Assembly (NCBI RefSeq): GCF_002904165.1 | Contig: NZ_CVTD020000017.1 | Location: 124,001 to 188,000 of the forward strand | From: Herbinix hemicellulosilytica | Lineage (GTDB): Bacteria > Bacillota > Clostridia > Lachnospirales > Lachnospiraceae | Direction of reading: 5' to 3' | Length of the DNA: 64,000 nt | The notes under the pieces: model-generated | The model's input: only the letters and a program-made list of their open reading frames with translations | Databases searched by the model: none | Told to the model about the DNA's origin: nothing | Translations under genes and position numbers: made by a program | Shown here: one piece after another, positions 25,442-35,338 of the stretch | How positions within the stretch are numbered: position 1 is the first letter of the stretch | Layout: every line of letters begins with the position of its first letter

Positions 25442-27745
25442 TTAATCTAAATTTAAACTTCTCAACCACAAGAATATTAAAGGAATAAATTCGTCATAAC
25501 GGAGGCTGTATTCATAATCAATAATTTCGCTCGTTGTGTCATATTCGTTTAATTCGTTTCCGTTCATATCTTTTAGTTTTTTAGAATATACAGGTGATTT
25601 TATCAGTCCTGCAAATTCCTTGTCTGATATTCCGCATTGATTCATAGCTTCTTCGATTCTTTGCGCTATAAATCCTACATGATATCTTCCTGATGTGCCT
25701 TCTATCATTTGATACATATAAGGCACTATAAGTTTTACAAACCTTAGAAACCTATCATCATTTGATAAAGGCTTGATATTTTTCTTTTTTCTTTCGTCAG
25801 AGGTTTGGATTGTGCCGTTAATGGCCCAAACAGAAGTCCATCTTCCCTCCGATGTCCCACATGAAGAGCCATACGGAGAATCAGCATCATTAAGAGGTCT
25901 GAAATTGTTATTTGATGAAACATAGACAGCATACCCCAATCGGCTTGCATTATAAGCTTCTTGACACGAATATGCATAGTTCGCATTTCCTGCATAATTA
26001 GCAGATGCTACGGTCTGATATGCGATATTTTCAGCGGTAATAGGCGTCCATCCGTTAATATACAGGCAATTTATATTACCGTTATATCCTTCTAATTGGA
26101 TGTTTAACCCAACACCGAGTGACCCTGTTTGCATCGTATCAGCAATTACAGCGCCTGCGAATACACCGTCGGCAACAACACCCCCATCGGATATGGTAAC
26201 GGTGCCATATGCACCAACACTAACTATTGTTGCTCCTGTTATTGTTCCGCCATTAATGGTGCTGCCATTTATAGTGCCAGAAAATTTGCCGTTTACCGCT
26301 TCGATTGTGCCGTCCTGCAGCACCTTAAAATTTCCGTTTACGGTAACAAGGCCTTCGAGACTTATATTATCCGCTTTAATCTTAATCGACGTTCCTTGGC
26401 TCGGATCCGCACCAAGCTCTACGGCTGCCACATTACCGCTGCTATCGACTTTAAGTACGATTTGTCCGGCAAGAACTGATATGCCGGAGTATAAGTCTTG
26501 GGCAATATCTTCTACCTCGACTAATACACCCTCGACATCCTTGCGGATACGGGTAACTTTCCCTTGTAATTGAATTATTTCTTCGTTTACGCCAAAATTC
26601 TGCTCTCTCTGTTCGGAGCCTTCTGCCTTTAACTCATCCCTTAATGCCTGTATGCCTGTAAATGTTCTCTGCAGTACATACCCAACTACAGGATCGCCAT
26701 AGTTATTAATCTGTACTGTATCCCCCGGCTCAATGTATGGTAAGCCAATACATTTAGCCTCGTAAGGCCTGTATGGCCGCTTGGCCATATTACCATAAGC
26801 ATTACAGGCAATCTGTTCTAACTCTGCAGCAGACTTGCCAAACACCAGAAAATTGCCCTGGATTATATAAGCATTGCTACCGGTGCCGACAATAGCGCCG
26901 ATATCGTCCTCCTCAGACCGGATAATCAGCTTGTCAATTTCTTTAACCGTGTACTCCTCAAAGCGTACTTCCTGATGCCTGGGGATGGTTTCATCAATCA
27001 AGGTGTCGTTAATATATGAGATATCATCCTCAGCCACTGGATACAGATCCTCGCTCGGATATAAGTCCTCACTTGGATACAATCCATATGCCGGCTGCAG
27101 CACCTTGTGACAAAACTTACCCAGTCGGTTAATCTGGCCGAATGCACCCTGCAACTCCACACAACACCTTAATACTTCCCTTGCGCTCAGCTGACCGACA
27201 TCAATTGTCTTTTCAATAATCATGCTGTCATTTGGTAGGGCCTCGTTCTCGTATTCAATCCCGAGATAGTCCAACAAGCTCTCCCGGAATTGCTTTAAGG
27301 TATAAGTTTCATTACCGTTAGGGAACAGGCCATTATACCACTCAGCAACATCTTTGTCGGTGTCCTTTAGTATGTTATAGGCTGTTATATCCTTAAAGCG
27401 GAGATTGTCTTGTTTAACGCAACTGTCAACCTTATATACTCCCAGCGGTACCGGGTCATAGCCTTCTATTACTTGGCTAATCGTAAACCACTGCCCCGTT
27501 AAATCTTGCGCTACATCAGCAACGGTAAATTTAACCTTTGCAGCTACACAAGAGCCAAAGATAACGTCAGATTCAGAACAGATACTTTCCTCCAAGCTAA
27601 AGCTATCATCAACTATCTGGTCTGTTTCGATGGTCAAATCTAGTGCCGGGAAATATATAATCAGGTCCTTAGGAGTGACTTCATCCGCAAAGGGAAACAT
27701 ATCATTTCGATATATATTTTTTAAGGTTTCAGGTATATTCAACAT
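25442..27745 (-). CDS. Tail-associated protein with C-terminal S74 chaperone domain
   Basis: 767 residues. The first 400 resemble Tal/tail-tip proteins of siphoviruses of Gram-positives. Residues about 400-560 are a beta-helix-like region rich in Gly, Thr and Ser (GTINGSTINGGTITGATIV). The end is a peptidase S74 intramolecular chaperone: TSDERKKKNIKPL carries the catalytic Ser and Lys region, later GFIAQRIEEAM. S74 domains trimerise the protein and cut themselves off. Residues near 225 contain YPSEDLYPSEDLYP, a short internal repeat. Confidence 0.88.
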   Translation of the reverse strand: MLNIPETLKNIYRNDMFPFADEVTPKDLIIYFPALDLTIETDQIVDDSFSLEESICSESDVIFGSCVAAKVKFTVADVAQDLTGQWFTISQVIEGYDPVPLGVYKVDSCVKQDNLRFKDITAYNILKDTDKDVAEWYNGLFPNGNETYTLKQFRESLLDYLGIEYENEALPNDSMIIEKTIDVGQLSAREVLRCCVELQGAFGQINRLGKFCHKVLQPAYGLYPSEDLYPSEDLYPVAEDDISYINDTLIDETIPRHQEVRFEEYTVKEIDKLIIRSEEDDIGAIVGTGSNAYIIQGNFLVFGKSAAELEQIACNAYGNMAKRPYRPYEAKCIGLPYIEPGDTVQINNYGDPVVGYVLQRTFTGIQALRDELKAEGSEQREQNFGVNEEIIQLQGKVTRIRKDVEGVLVEVEDIAQDLYSGISVLAGQIVLKVDSSGNVAAVELGADPSQGTSIKIKADNISLEGLVTVNGNFKVLQDGTIEAVNGKFSGTINGSTINGGTITGATIVSVGAYGTVTISDGGVVADGVFAGAVIADTMQTGSLGVGLNIQLEGYNGNINCLYINGWTPITAENIAYQTVASANYAGNANYAYSCQEAYNASRLGYAVYVSSNNNFRPLNDADSPYGSSCGTSEGRWTSVWAINGTIQTSDERKKKNIKPLSNDDRFLRFVKLIVPYMYQMIEGTSGRYHVGFIAQRIEEAMNQCGISDKEFAGLIKSPVYSKKLKDMNGNELNEYDTTSEIIDYEYSLRYDEFIPLIFLWLRSLNLD

Positions 27746-27747
27746 AG

Positions 27748-28149
27748 TTACTCACTCCCATAATCTATCAACTCAAATTCAACCGCATTGTAATAAAAGT
27801 TGCCATCCTTATCTATGTGCTTTATCGTATACTCTACATCCGGGACATAAGCAGTTATTGTCTGATATGTATTTCTTTCATCATTCCAGACCTCGCATAC
27901 AACCTTATCACGGTTAGGGAAAAATGATTGGACTATTAATTTCTGCCCATATGTTAGATCATCCTTTGTCTTTATTTTTACCGTAGTCCTTTTTACAGGA
28001 AGAATGTTTCTATGCGTAACTCCCCGACCATCTGTATAGGAGTTTTTATCTTGCCGGCGATCGGGGGTGTTACTATACCCTCCAGGTGCAAGAAGGGAGT
28101 TAGGAAATATATTTCCGTTTACTTTTAAAACATATCCATTTCCTGTCAT
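27748..28149 (-). CDS. Small tail protein between tape measure and tail tip
   Basis: 133 residues, beta-rich, starting MTGNGYVLKVNG and containing KRTTVKIKTKDDLTYGQ. The position between tape measure and tail tip and the size suggest a distal-tail or baseplate hub component. Similar small proteins occur there in Clostridia siphoviruses, but the family name is uncertain. Strong AAGGAGG site; only 2 bp from the next gene. Confidence 0.68.
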   Translation of the reverse strand: MTGNGYVLKVNGNIFPNSLLAPGGYSNTPDRRQDKNSYTDGRGVTHRNILPVKRTTVKIKTKDDLTYGQKLIVQSFFPNRDKVVCEVWNDERNTYQTITAYVPDVEYTIKHIDKDGNFYYNAVEFELIDYGSE

Positions 28150-28161
28150 TAAATCCCCTCC

Positions 28162-31113
28162 TTAGTATGCAAATGCTGATCTGCCGGTTTGAGATTTATA
28201 TTCTCGATCAACTCTAACAACCTCACTGTGAATCTGTTTACCGGAAAGATTTACGTTCAGGATTACTGTATTTACGCCTGCCCCGCCCATCTCTTGTATA
28301 ACTTCTTTAAGCGCCTGTTTCATAGTTGACAGCGGAGATACAACCTCTGCCTCTCTCTTGTTGTCACCTAGGACTGCTAAAAACTCGCCATAATTTGCAG
28401 GTACAACGGTACCGGTTGCAAGTTTAGGTATTTGTGGCACTTTAAGAGGATTTTCACCCCAAAAACTCTTAAACGGCTCAAAACCAAGAATAGATACATT
28501 GCGGATTTTATTTAACATACCATTTATTGCATTGAAAGGCACCGCAATAATTGTATTTATTCCATCTATGAGTCTATTTACAACCGCCTTAAAAGTGTCT
28601 CCAATTCCTTCTTTTATCCCGTCATATATCTTTCCGCCAGTGCTGAAAACATTTTTTACATTGGTCCAGGCTTTAGTGAATGTATCTTTGAACCAATCTG
28701 ATACCTTGCTGAAACATGATTTAATCCCGTCCCATACATTTGAAAAATGCGTTTTAACTGCTGTAATGTCGAATACTTCTTTAATTTTATTTAATGCATC
28801 TGTAAATTTATTTCTAAACCATGTTGGCAGATTTTCAAAGAACTTCTTAATATCTTCAACTAACTTATTAAATTTAGTTTTTACGTTTTCTACCAACGAT
28901 GTAATGCCGTTTATCATGCCTTGCATAATATTCTTGCCGATGCCTTCCATAACCGTACTGGGACTATGTATACCAAACAATTTCTTGATATTGTTTATAA
29001 TCGGGCTAAATATATGATCTTTTATCCACTTGCCTGCATTTTTTATTATTTCGCTGAGAGATATTCCGTTGCTTAAACCTTCCATTATGTTTCTTCCTAT
29101 GGTTTCGCCTATGCCAAATATCAGAGATACAAGGCCATTAAATGCAGATACAAGCAAATCAATAATACTTCCCGCCAATCCCAGCCAGTCTATATTACTT
29201 ATCATGTCGCCGATAGTATTTCCAATGGCCTGCCAATCAATTTTTCTTATTGCAGTTGTGACGGTATTTAAAAGTCCTAATGCTAAGCTGGATGCACCTT
29301 TTGCCAACTTAGTCCAATCGGTATTGCTCATAAATTTATTAATGGAGTCGGCAACTCCCTGACCAAGACCTGACCAATCAAACGTGGTGATAAATCCATA
29401 TGCAATCCTAATAGCTATATTTAAACCGTTACTTAATGCTTGACCGACATTCGCCCAATTAATATTTGAAATTGACGTATTAAGACTGGTTGCAACTTTA
29501 CTGCCAAAACCGGTCCAATCAGCCGATTCATAGAAACTGTTTATATACTTGGAAATTGAATTAAGGCCATTAGCAAGAAGCATTCCTAATGCGTTCCAGT
29601 CTATAGTGTCAAAAATAGACTGGAGCTTAGTGCCCATTCCGGCACCTAATGCACTCCAATCCGTACCTTTAAGCAAGTCATTAGCAAAATTGACCGCGGT
29701 ATTTATTCCTTTGCCGATAGTAGCTCCCCATGCTTGCCAATCAAATTCGTTAATATATCCATTTATGCCGGTGTAAATGCTTCGGGCCAATTTTTGAGTA
29801 GCCGATTGTATATTTTCCCAATTAATAGACTTTAAAGCATCATTAATTTTCCCTGCAATTATTTTGCCAATCTCGCTAAAGTCTGCGTTTTCCCAGGCCT
29901 GTTTCAGCTTATCCACAAAGTCAGCAACATTTTCAGATGTTTCAATGTCATATGTAAAATTAGGTTGTACTTTACTTGAATCGCTTCCAGTCTCGTTCTC
30001 AACTATATTATTCAGCTTGTCTATGCTCGATAATTGATTATTGGCGCTCTTTGACGCATCTTCCATGGCCTGCGCCTGTTCATACTGAGCTTTTGCAGCG
30101 GCTTGTGATGCTTTAACCGTTCTCCCGAACAACAACGATGTAAATTGTGCTAAATAGCCGGTTAATTTAACAAGCCCGCTCATTAATGCATTAATCGCTG
30201 GCATAGCAGCATCAATTATCGGCTGAAATGCCGTATAAAGATTGCCTTTTATCCTTGACAAGCTCGACGTAAATTGTTCATTGGTTTTTAAAGCCGACCA
30301 GGTTGTTTGAATAAAATTCCGTAATATTTTTAGAATGCCACGATATAAAATTAATGATCTTAAAACCCTGCTCATGCCTGAGCCGAATTTATTGGTGATT
30401 TTATTTCCGAAAGAGAAAATACTTGTCATTTTTCTCAGGTTTAATATTGCAGATTTTGCAAATCTCATTACACCGGCCATAAGTTGGCCCATTTTACTAA
30501 AAGTAGAGGTCATAACATTACCTAAAGACTGCATTCCTGACCATGCTCGTGATGCTGCTGAGGCTATCATACCTAATACTCTTGAAACTCTCGAGCCTGA
30601 TGTTGCATTCTGTTCTTCCTTTGCAGTCACTTCGGCTAGTCTTGCTTGGTATTCTGATAATTTTCCGCCAAGAAGATCATATTTAGCCCGCATATCTGCA
30701 AGTTTTGCTGAATCTCCACCCGTAACAAATGCCCCTCCGCTTGCTTCTAATGCGGCTAAGTCTGCTTTTGCAGCACGTAGGGTATTTCTTGCGTCTTCAA
30801 TTTTCCACTGTAAATTTTGCCATGCTCTACTTTGCGTGCTTACCCCGGTATCTTTCATACGCTGTTCAGTTTCTAAATACCCGTTTAATTTCTTTTGTGC
30901 TTCGGCTATTTGTGCCTGTATTGCTTTATATTCTTCCGTCGGCACTTTTGCACTTTCCATTTGCTTTATAGCTTGTTCGAGTTTTGTCATTTCCATCTGG
31001 GTCTTTTTTATTTCGTTCTGAAGTTTAATTTGCTTACTCGATAATTTTTTAATACCCTCAACAAACCCGCTATCGTCAATTCTGGTATCAAATCTCAGTG
31101 TTCCGTCAGCCAT
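28162..31113 (-). CDS. Tail tape measure protein
   Basis: 983 residues, the longest phage gene. The N-terminal 170 residues are a coiled coil. Hydrophobic segments follow (about 200-330), then a long run (about 420-660) of repeats of roughly 30-40 residues, each starting with a DW-x-x-LG-type motif (DWSALGAG, DWNALGML, DWTGFGSK and so on). The C-terminal part contains GIHSPSTVMEGIGKNIMQGM, a standard tape measure motif. It sets tail length and aids DNA passage into the cell. Confidence 0.94.
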   Translation of the reverse strand: MADGTLRFDTRIDDSGFVEGIKKLSSKQIKLQNEIKKTQMEMTKLEQAIKQMESAKVPTEEYKAIQAQIAEAQKKLNGYLETEQRMKDTGVSTQSRAWQNLQWKIEDARNTLRAAKADLAALEASGGAFVTGGDSAKLADMRAKYDLLGGKLSEYQARLAEVTAKEEQNATSGSRVSRVLGMIASAASRAWSGMQSLGNVMTSTFSKMGQLMAGVMRFAKSAILNLRKMTSIFSFGNKITNKFGSGMSRVLRSLILYRGILKILRNFIQTTWSALKTNEQFTSSLSRIKGNLYTAFQPIIDAAMPAINALMSGLVKLTGYLAQFTSLLFGRTVKASQAAAKAQYEQAQAMEDASKSANNQLSSIDKLNNIVENETGSDSSKVQPNFTYDIETSENVADFVDKLKQAWENADFSEIGKIIAGKINDALKSINWENIQSATQKLARSIYTGINGYINEFDWQAWGATIGKGINTAVNFANDLLKGTDWSALGAGMGTKLQSIFDTIDWNALGMLLANGLNSISKYINSFYESADWTGFGSKVATSLNTSISNINWANVGQALSNGLNIAIRIAYGFITTFDWSGLGQGVADSINKFMSNTDWTKLAKGASSLALGLLNTVTTAIRKIDWQAIGNTIGDMISNIDWLGLAGSIIDLLVSAFNGLVSLIFGIGETIGRNIMEGLSNGISLSEIIKNAGKWIKDHIFSPIINNIKKLFGIHSPSTVMEGIGKNIMQGMINGITSLVENVKTKFNKLVEDIKKFFENLPTWFRNKFTDALNKIKEVFDITAVKTHFSNVWDGIKSCFSKVSDWFKDTFTKAWTNVKNVFSTGGKIYDGIKEGIGDTFKAVVNRLIDGINTIIAVPFNAINGMLNKIRNVSILGFEPFKSFWGENPLKVPQIPKLATGTVVPANYGEFLAVLGDNKREAEVVSPLSTMKQALKEVIQEMGGAGVNTVILNVNLSGKQIHSEVVRVDREYKSQTGRSAFAY

Positions 31114-31116
31114 GTA

Positions 31117-31692
31117 TTACACCTCCCCGTTAAGGAGTTTTAATAAGCGTTCTTTTTCTGCCTGTTCCTCTGCTGATAATTTTTCTTTTATGTCAATCAG
31201 GTGTTTGTTCTCCCTGTAGAATTCCTGCTCATATTTTTCAAGCTTCTTGCCTTTATTCTTTTTCTGGCGGATATTGATAACAGTCGTAAGCAACCCCTCA
31301 CCAATTTCATTAAAGTATCCAAGGAAAGTCCACCAGTGTAAATATTCAAGCGCTCTGACTTCTTTTCCAGCCACTTTATTTACAGCCGAAAAAATCATCT
31401 GTTCGTCCTGTTCCCAGTCCAATACCTTTTTGGCGCTTCTGTATTTTGTTTCCCTATCAGTCACGCCACCATCCAAAAACCATACAGCTTTATTTATAGC
31501 TTCTTCTATATCATCAGACAGAATTTCTTTGGCGTTTTCATATAAACAGTCGAGCATTATAATTGCCTTTTCCCAATCACTTAGCTCTGGATTATTAAAG
31601 GCATGGAATATTAAAAGAGCCACCCGGTAATCACTCCGGATAGCTCTTTCAACGCCATTTACATTTAAGCTAGTTGGCAGTTCTCCTATCAT
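31117..31692 (-). CDS. Gp15-family tail assembly protein
   Basis: 191 residues of the bacteriophage Gp15 family (PF06854 type). Typical features: the start LPTSLNVNG, the repeated acidic helices and the ALEYLHWWTFLGYFNEIGE motif. It sits just before the tape measure gene and probably acts as a tail assembly chaperone with the preceding protein, whose gene it overlaps by 23 bp. Confidence 0.85.
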   Translation of the reverse strand: MIGELPTSLNVNGVERAIRSDYRVALLIFHAFNNPELSDWEKAIIMLDCLYENAKEILSDDIEEAINKAVWFLDGGVTDRETKYRSAKKVLDWEQDEQMIFSAVNKVAGKEVRALEYLHWWTFLGYFNEIGEGLLTTVINIRQKKNKGKKLEKYEQEFYRENKHLIDIKEKLSAEEQAEKERLLKLLNGEV

Positions 31693-32125
31693 ATTTTTTC
31701 ACCTGACCGGTATATTGTTCAATATTTTTTTCAGATGCTTTGACGGCTGCATCAAGTTCCTTGCTGAGAACAGGTAAAATTGTATCTAAAAAACTCTCGA
31801 TAAAATATTTGCCGGTACTTGCAACAACATCAAGGCAATGCAACCCCTTGAATACTGTTTCAGATACTTTGGAGTTGAATATATAGTCAAGTTGTTCTTT
31901 TATCTTGTTATCAATTTCAGTTATTTTATCGATTGCATCTTCTTCGTTTTCAACTGCTAATATTTCAGCCTCGTTTATATATTCCTCAATTTTTTTCTGT
32001 GCCTCTTTTGCTCTTTTCCCGATATTAAAATCTCTCGGATAAATATTTATAGTTCCGAGTACATTTCCGTTTTCATCTTCGATTTCATATGTTTTTACAC
32101 CGGTTTGAATTCTTAATTTCTCCAT
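31670..32125 (-). CDS. Tail assembly chaperone-like protein
   Basis: 151 residues, strongly helical after an N-terminal beta part (VKTYEIEDENGNVLGTINIY). Its size and place between the major tail protein and Gp15 match the gp14/gpG-type chaperone. Start after AAAGGAGGG. Its end overlaps the next gene in another frame. Confidence 0.75.
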   Translation of the reverse strand: MEKLRIQTGVKTYEIEDENGNVLGTINIYPRDFNIGKRAKEAQKKIEEYINEAEILAVENEEDAIDKITEIDNKIKEQLDYIFNSKVSETVFKGLHCLDVVASTGKYFIESFLDTILPVLSKELDAAVKASEKNIEQYTGQVKKYDRRTAN

Positions 32126-32146
32126 TATATTCCCTCCTTTATTGCG

Positions 32147-32184
32147 GGCAGCGGCAGGAGGTAGACCGCCACCCGCCTCAAACT
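32147..32184 (-). terminator. GC-rich hairpin after the major tail protein gene
   Basis: On the reverse strand GCGGGTGGCGG pairs with CCGCTGCCCGC with two weak pairs. The following sequence is not T-rich, so it is better seen as an attenuating or mRNA-stabilising hairpin behind a highly expressed gene. Confidence 0.5.
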
Positions 32185-32197
32185 AAAACTTATTGGC

Positions 32198-32689
32198 TTA
32201 ATCTTCACTATCTGTGGTAAAGGTTCTTGTGGTCACATTGAATGTACCTTTAACTCTGTTACCGATGTGGTGTAAGTTGAAAGGTATCTGATATCCTGTA
32301 GTGTCACCACCGTAGGATGATACCTCAATAATAGCGTCTTCTCTGTACGCCACAAAGGTATTAACAGAATCTTCCACCGGCTCCCAAAGATGTACCTCAA
32401 CAACCGTAGTCTTAACCTTATCCAGAGTTAAACGCTCATCAACAATTTTTTGTAAACGTTCAAACATCGGATCATCATCATCTGCATAGTAAGGCTCTAC
32501 GTTGGCCTGTGGCTCGTATCCGTCGATTATCGTAGATACGTTACCAAGAATGTTTCTCTTGGTTTCAACGTTGGCGTTCATTTCGACATTGTATTCTTCC
32601 AGGTCTTGACCGAGCCTTACATAATTCGGAGTGCCGGTTGTAGATGCGTCGATATAATGAGCCATGTACTTTCTTTCTATTTTACCCAT
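32198..32689 (-). CDS. Major tail tube protein
   Basis: 163 residues, beta-rich, start MGKIERKYMAHYIDAS, with the segments YNVEMNANVETKRNILG and YQIPFNLHHIGNRVKGTFNV. It follows the minor head-tail genes in the usual order and is translationally coupled through a TAATG overlap. No tail sheath gene is present, so the tail is probably non-contractile. Confidence 0.82.
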   Translation of the reverse strand: MGKIERKYMAHYIDASTTGTPNYVRLGQDLEEYNVEMNANVETKRNILGNVSTIIDGYEPQANVEPYYADDDDPMFERLQKIVDERLTLDKVKTTVVEVHLWEPVEDSVNTFVAYREDAIIEVSSYGGDTTGYQIPFNLHHIGNRVKGTFNVTTRTFTTDSED

Positions 32690-33138
32690 TAAAATCCCTC
32701 GCTTTCTATTCTGTATTGAGCTTGTATCTGTATTTGATAAGTAACCGGACCGGATAATGTTTCATTGTTATAACCGTAAAGCATGCCGTTTGCACTGCTT
32801 AATTTGGTTAATTTTCCGGTTACGGTCTTATTGTTTATAGTTACTTCGATTTCTTGTCCTGTCTCTACTTTTTCTAAATAATAGGCAAGGTCTAATAAAA
32901 AAGTGCTATTTGCAAGCCTGTCGTAATCCGTGAAAGACTGAAAGACTGCATATAGCACAAAGTTATGTTGCCTATCTTGATTGCCGAGAATATCTTCTCT
33001 TAATAGTTGGTCGCCTGTTGGATATAGTCCAAAACTCACTGGCTTATCTTCGGTATAATCAATGTTTATACTGCCCGATAAGTCCGATACTAACGGACAA
33101 TCAGTTAATATTTGCTTTACCAGTTCGATTATGTTCAT
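32689..33138 (-). CDS. Tail completion / terminator protein
   Basis: 149 residues starting MNIIELVKQILTDCP and ending in a strand-rich segment (GPVTYQIQIQAQYRIES). Size, position and pattern match the minor capsid or tail terminator proteins of SPP1-like phages. It overlaps both neighbours by a few bases. Confidence 0.75.
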   Translation of the reverse strand: MNIIELVKQILTDCPLVSDLSGSINIDYTEDKPVSFGLYPTGDQLLREDILGNQDRQHNFVLYAVFQSFTDYDRLANSTFLLDLAYYLEKVETGQEIEVTINNKTVTGKLTKLSSANGMLYGYNNETLSGPVTYQIQIQAQYRIESEGF

Positions 33139-33560
33139 TTCGCACCGGCCACCTTTCTGGCTCCGTTTAGGATTTCTTCTTTATGTTCCGCCTTCATCCT
33201 CTCAAACCAAAATGGTCCGGCTTGTGGATGCCGGCTTTTATCATGTACCAGGTCTTTATCGGTCAATACCTTCTTTTCCCCATATCTCGCCCATGCACTT
33301 CCGGTTATAGACGAGACCATAAGTTTCCCATAATATTGATATCTAGCATAAGGAGCAGTCTGATTTATTTCGCCGGAACCTATCTTTGTCCCCAGTGTAG
33401 CAGACCTCATCAGAAATCCGTTTCTCATAGGTGTATATGGAGCCATCAGCCTAATGCATTCGCTGTCAATGTATTTTTGCACAGGTCCCATATCTTGCAG
33501 CCCTCGCTCTTTAAGGAGGATATCCGTTGGCTTTATCTCCAGTCTGCCATTAAACTGCAT
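33135..33560 (-). CDS. Minor capsid / head-tail joining protein
   Basis: 141 residues from the ATG at 33560, which follows AGGTGA (an upstream TTG is less likely). It has a helical N-terminus, then LMAPYTPMRNGFLMRSA, and PYARYQYYGK typical of minor capsid and HK97 gp10-like neck proteins. It starts 8 bp after the preceding stop. Confidence 0.75.
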   Translation of the reverse strand: MQFNGRLEIKPTDILLKERGLQDMGPVQKYIDSECIRLMAPYTPMRNGFLMRSATLGTKIGSGEINQTAPYARYQYYGKLMVSSITGSAWARYGEKKVLTDKDLVHDKSRHPQAGPFWFERMKAEHKEEILNGARKVAGAK

Positions 33561-33568
33561 ACTATCAC

Positions 33569-33943
33569 CTACTTGCAACCAAGCTGTATATGCTGCATCC
33601 AGGGGCTACCGTACATTTTTTCGTCCACTATGGAGACGGTCAGGACCTTGTCATTTTGCTCTTTTAATGTCTTGAGGCTGTTTGATATAGTCTGCTGGGA
33701 CGTGTTGTCAAATTCAAAGTTGGTTATGCCTTTGACAATTATATCTTTGCCAGCATTAAATTTTAGTTCACTGGGTAGATTTTCTGCCGGGATAAATACT
33801 TTTACTGTTTCAATAGATGTAAGCCCACTTTTTAAGACGTTGGCCTGTTTGGTCTCTTCCCAGTGTACTCCTTCTATTGCGTATCGGGTAAATTTACCAT
33901 CCTTACTACAGGAGTAATATGTTATATCGGCGTTGGTAATCAT
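33569..33943 (-). CDS. Head closure-type phage protein
   Basis: 124 residues from the ATG at 33943 (MITNADITYYS). Beta-rich, with VKVFIPAENLP and DIIVKGITNFEFDN segments. The order (after a connector, before the minor capsid protein) suggests the head closure or stopper role. I do not recognise a precise family. The start lies just after the preceding TGA stop. Confidence 0.68.
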   Translation of the reverse strand: MITNADITYYSCSKDGKFTRYAIEGVHWEETKQANVLKSGLTSIETVKVFIPAENLPSELKFNAGKDIIVKGITNFEFDNTSQQTISNSLKTLKEQNDKVLTVSIVDEKMYGSPWMQHIQLGCK

Positions 33944-33944
33944 G

Positions 33945-34307
33945 TCAGCACCCCCGATATAACAGGCCAGTTGTGGCAAGCCAGTTATAGATTATCGACA
34001 CACATTTTCCATGGAATACAGATTTGGCCTTTTCTTTATCCACAAAAGACACCGAACGTTCTCCAACCTTTTCGGATGCTATATTGCCAACATCTCCTTT
34101 ATCATGTTTGTACATTTCTTCGGCCAACTCACAGCAACACATCTTTACTTCATCGGGGATATTATCTTCCTTTATCCGATTGAATGTGTGTAGTTTAATA
34201 AGCTGTGTGGCTTTCTGTGCATAAAATGGATATGAGGCGGCATCAATTACCGCCTGCCTGCCCTGTAGATATTCTTTTATATAATACTCATATGTAGCAT
34301 AGCTCAT
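33945..34307 (-). CDS. Head-tail connector (adaptor) protein
   Basis: 120 residues, helical, start MSYATYEYYIKEYLQG, with FYAQKATQLIKLHTFNRI. This pattern matches gp6/gp15-like connector proteins that bind beneath the portal. It follows the capsid gene by about 130 bp, with a tiny gene between. Confidence 0.8.
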   Translation of the reverse strand: MSYATYEYYIKEYLQGRQAVIDAASYPFYAQKATQLIKLHTFNRIKEDNIPDEVKMCCCELAEEMYKHDKGDVGNIASEKVGERSVSFVDKEKAKSVFHGKCVSIIYNWLATTGLLYRGC

Positions 34308-34325
34308 TGATACCGCCTTCCTTTA

Positions 34326-34424
34326 TTATTCCTGATTAGCTTCCTGCTTCTTATTCTCGTCTTTATTATCTCCAGCAGATTTATTGTACCTTTTCTTAAT
34401 TATTAATCCGACTATTTTCCCCAT
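34326..34424 (-). CDS. Tiny basic phage protein downstream of the capsid gene
   Basis: 32 residues, MGKIVGLIIKKRYNKS followed by a very polar Lys/Asn/Glu/Gln tail. A perfect AGGAGGG site precedes the ATG, which is the main support. No known function. Confidence 0.6.
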   Translation of the reverse strand: MGKIVGLIIKKRYNKSAGDNKDENKKQEANQE

Positions 34425-34440
34425 GCTCTACCCTCCTATA

Positions 34441-35322
34441 TTAAACTACCGGCTTATGATGCAGATAGATGCCGGCTAGCTTATTTTCGTATACATCAAC
34501 CAAACCGTATTTACGATATTTCTGCATATATGCATCGGAGCTCTGGTTTGCCTGCGGCGTAATGATATCGCTTGCGATATGCTTATCAAATTTCAGGACC
34601 GCAGATTTGTGAACGATCATGAAGTTAATATCTGCGGCACCGTTGGCCTTTTTATAGCCACCTTCAAGCTCATTTTCACTTGTCCCGTCCAAAAGTTCTA
34701 TTGCGGTATAGAATCTGCTTTGGGGAACCTTTATTATCTGTGTAAAGGCTTCTAGGATTTCTCTGGACTTCGTGGTGTCAAGGCCTTTGATGGCATTGTA
34801 AAGCGTTGGGGTAATAAATAGGTATCTGTTTTCCTCCGGGACCTCGTCGTCGTCCATAACTGTAGTGGCTTCAATCAAGGCTTTCATGACGTCCTCGCCG
34901 CTTTCCAATACTGCTGGAGTGCTAACTTTAGATATTCCCTCTTTACCCGCAAGTGTAGCAAAAGTAAATGCATCTGCTTCCGGAGCAACCTTTGTCCTCT
35001 GAAATTCTGCAGCAAGCATTCCGAAGGCGACTTCGGCAGTTTCCTCATTGTCAAGATAGTCAACCTCAAACTTACGACCTCTGTCGTAATTGAATTTTAC
35101 TGTTTCCCATGTCAGGTTGACATCGCCTTTTACATAGCCAGAATTTCTGGAATAGTCAGCCAGACCATCCATTTTAATCTTAGGAATTATAATCTCATTT
35201 GCTCTGGCTCCAGCTCTTGCCATTGCATCGTTTGTGTTTAAAACAGTTGTAAGAGACGCTTTCTTATAAACCTGATCCAACAAAGGGACATAATTTTTAG
35301 ATAACTCAATTACATTTGCCAT
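34441..35322 (-). CDS. Major capsid protein
   Basis: 293 residues. The start MANVIELSKNYVPLLDQVYKKASLT and the ELDGTSENELEGGYKKANGA region are typical of capsid proteins in this phage group (HK97 fold, without an N-terminal delta domain). It follows a separate scaffold gene, as expected. Good AAAGGAT site. Confidence 0.9.
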   Translation of the reverse strand: MANVIELSKNYVPLLDQVYKKASLTTVLNTNDAMARAGARANEIIIPKIKMDGLADYSRNSGYVKGDVNLTWETVKFNYDRGRKFEVDYLDNEETAEVAFGMLAAEFQRTKVAPEADAFTFATLAGKEGISKVSTPAVLESGEDVMKALIEATTVMDDDEVPEENRYLFITPTLYNAIKGLDTTKSREILEAFTQIIKVPQSRFYTAIELLDGTSENELEGGYKKANGAADINFMIVHKSAVLKFDKHIASDIITPQANQSSDAYMQKYRKYGLVDVYENKLAGIYLHHKPVV

Positions 35323-35338
35323 AAATTAATCATCCTTT

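Noticed and set aside
30335-31021. Long forward-strand frame opposite the tape measure gene
   Set aside because: Shadow of a biased coding sequence on the other strand; no ribosome binding site.
31670-31692. Programmed frameshift between the two tail chaperone genes
   Set aside because: The overlap contains an A-run, but the second gene has its own ATG and the -1 frame hits a stop at once; Gp15-type proteins are normally separate.
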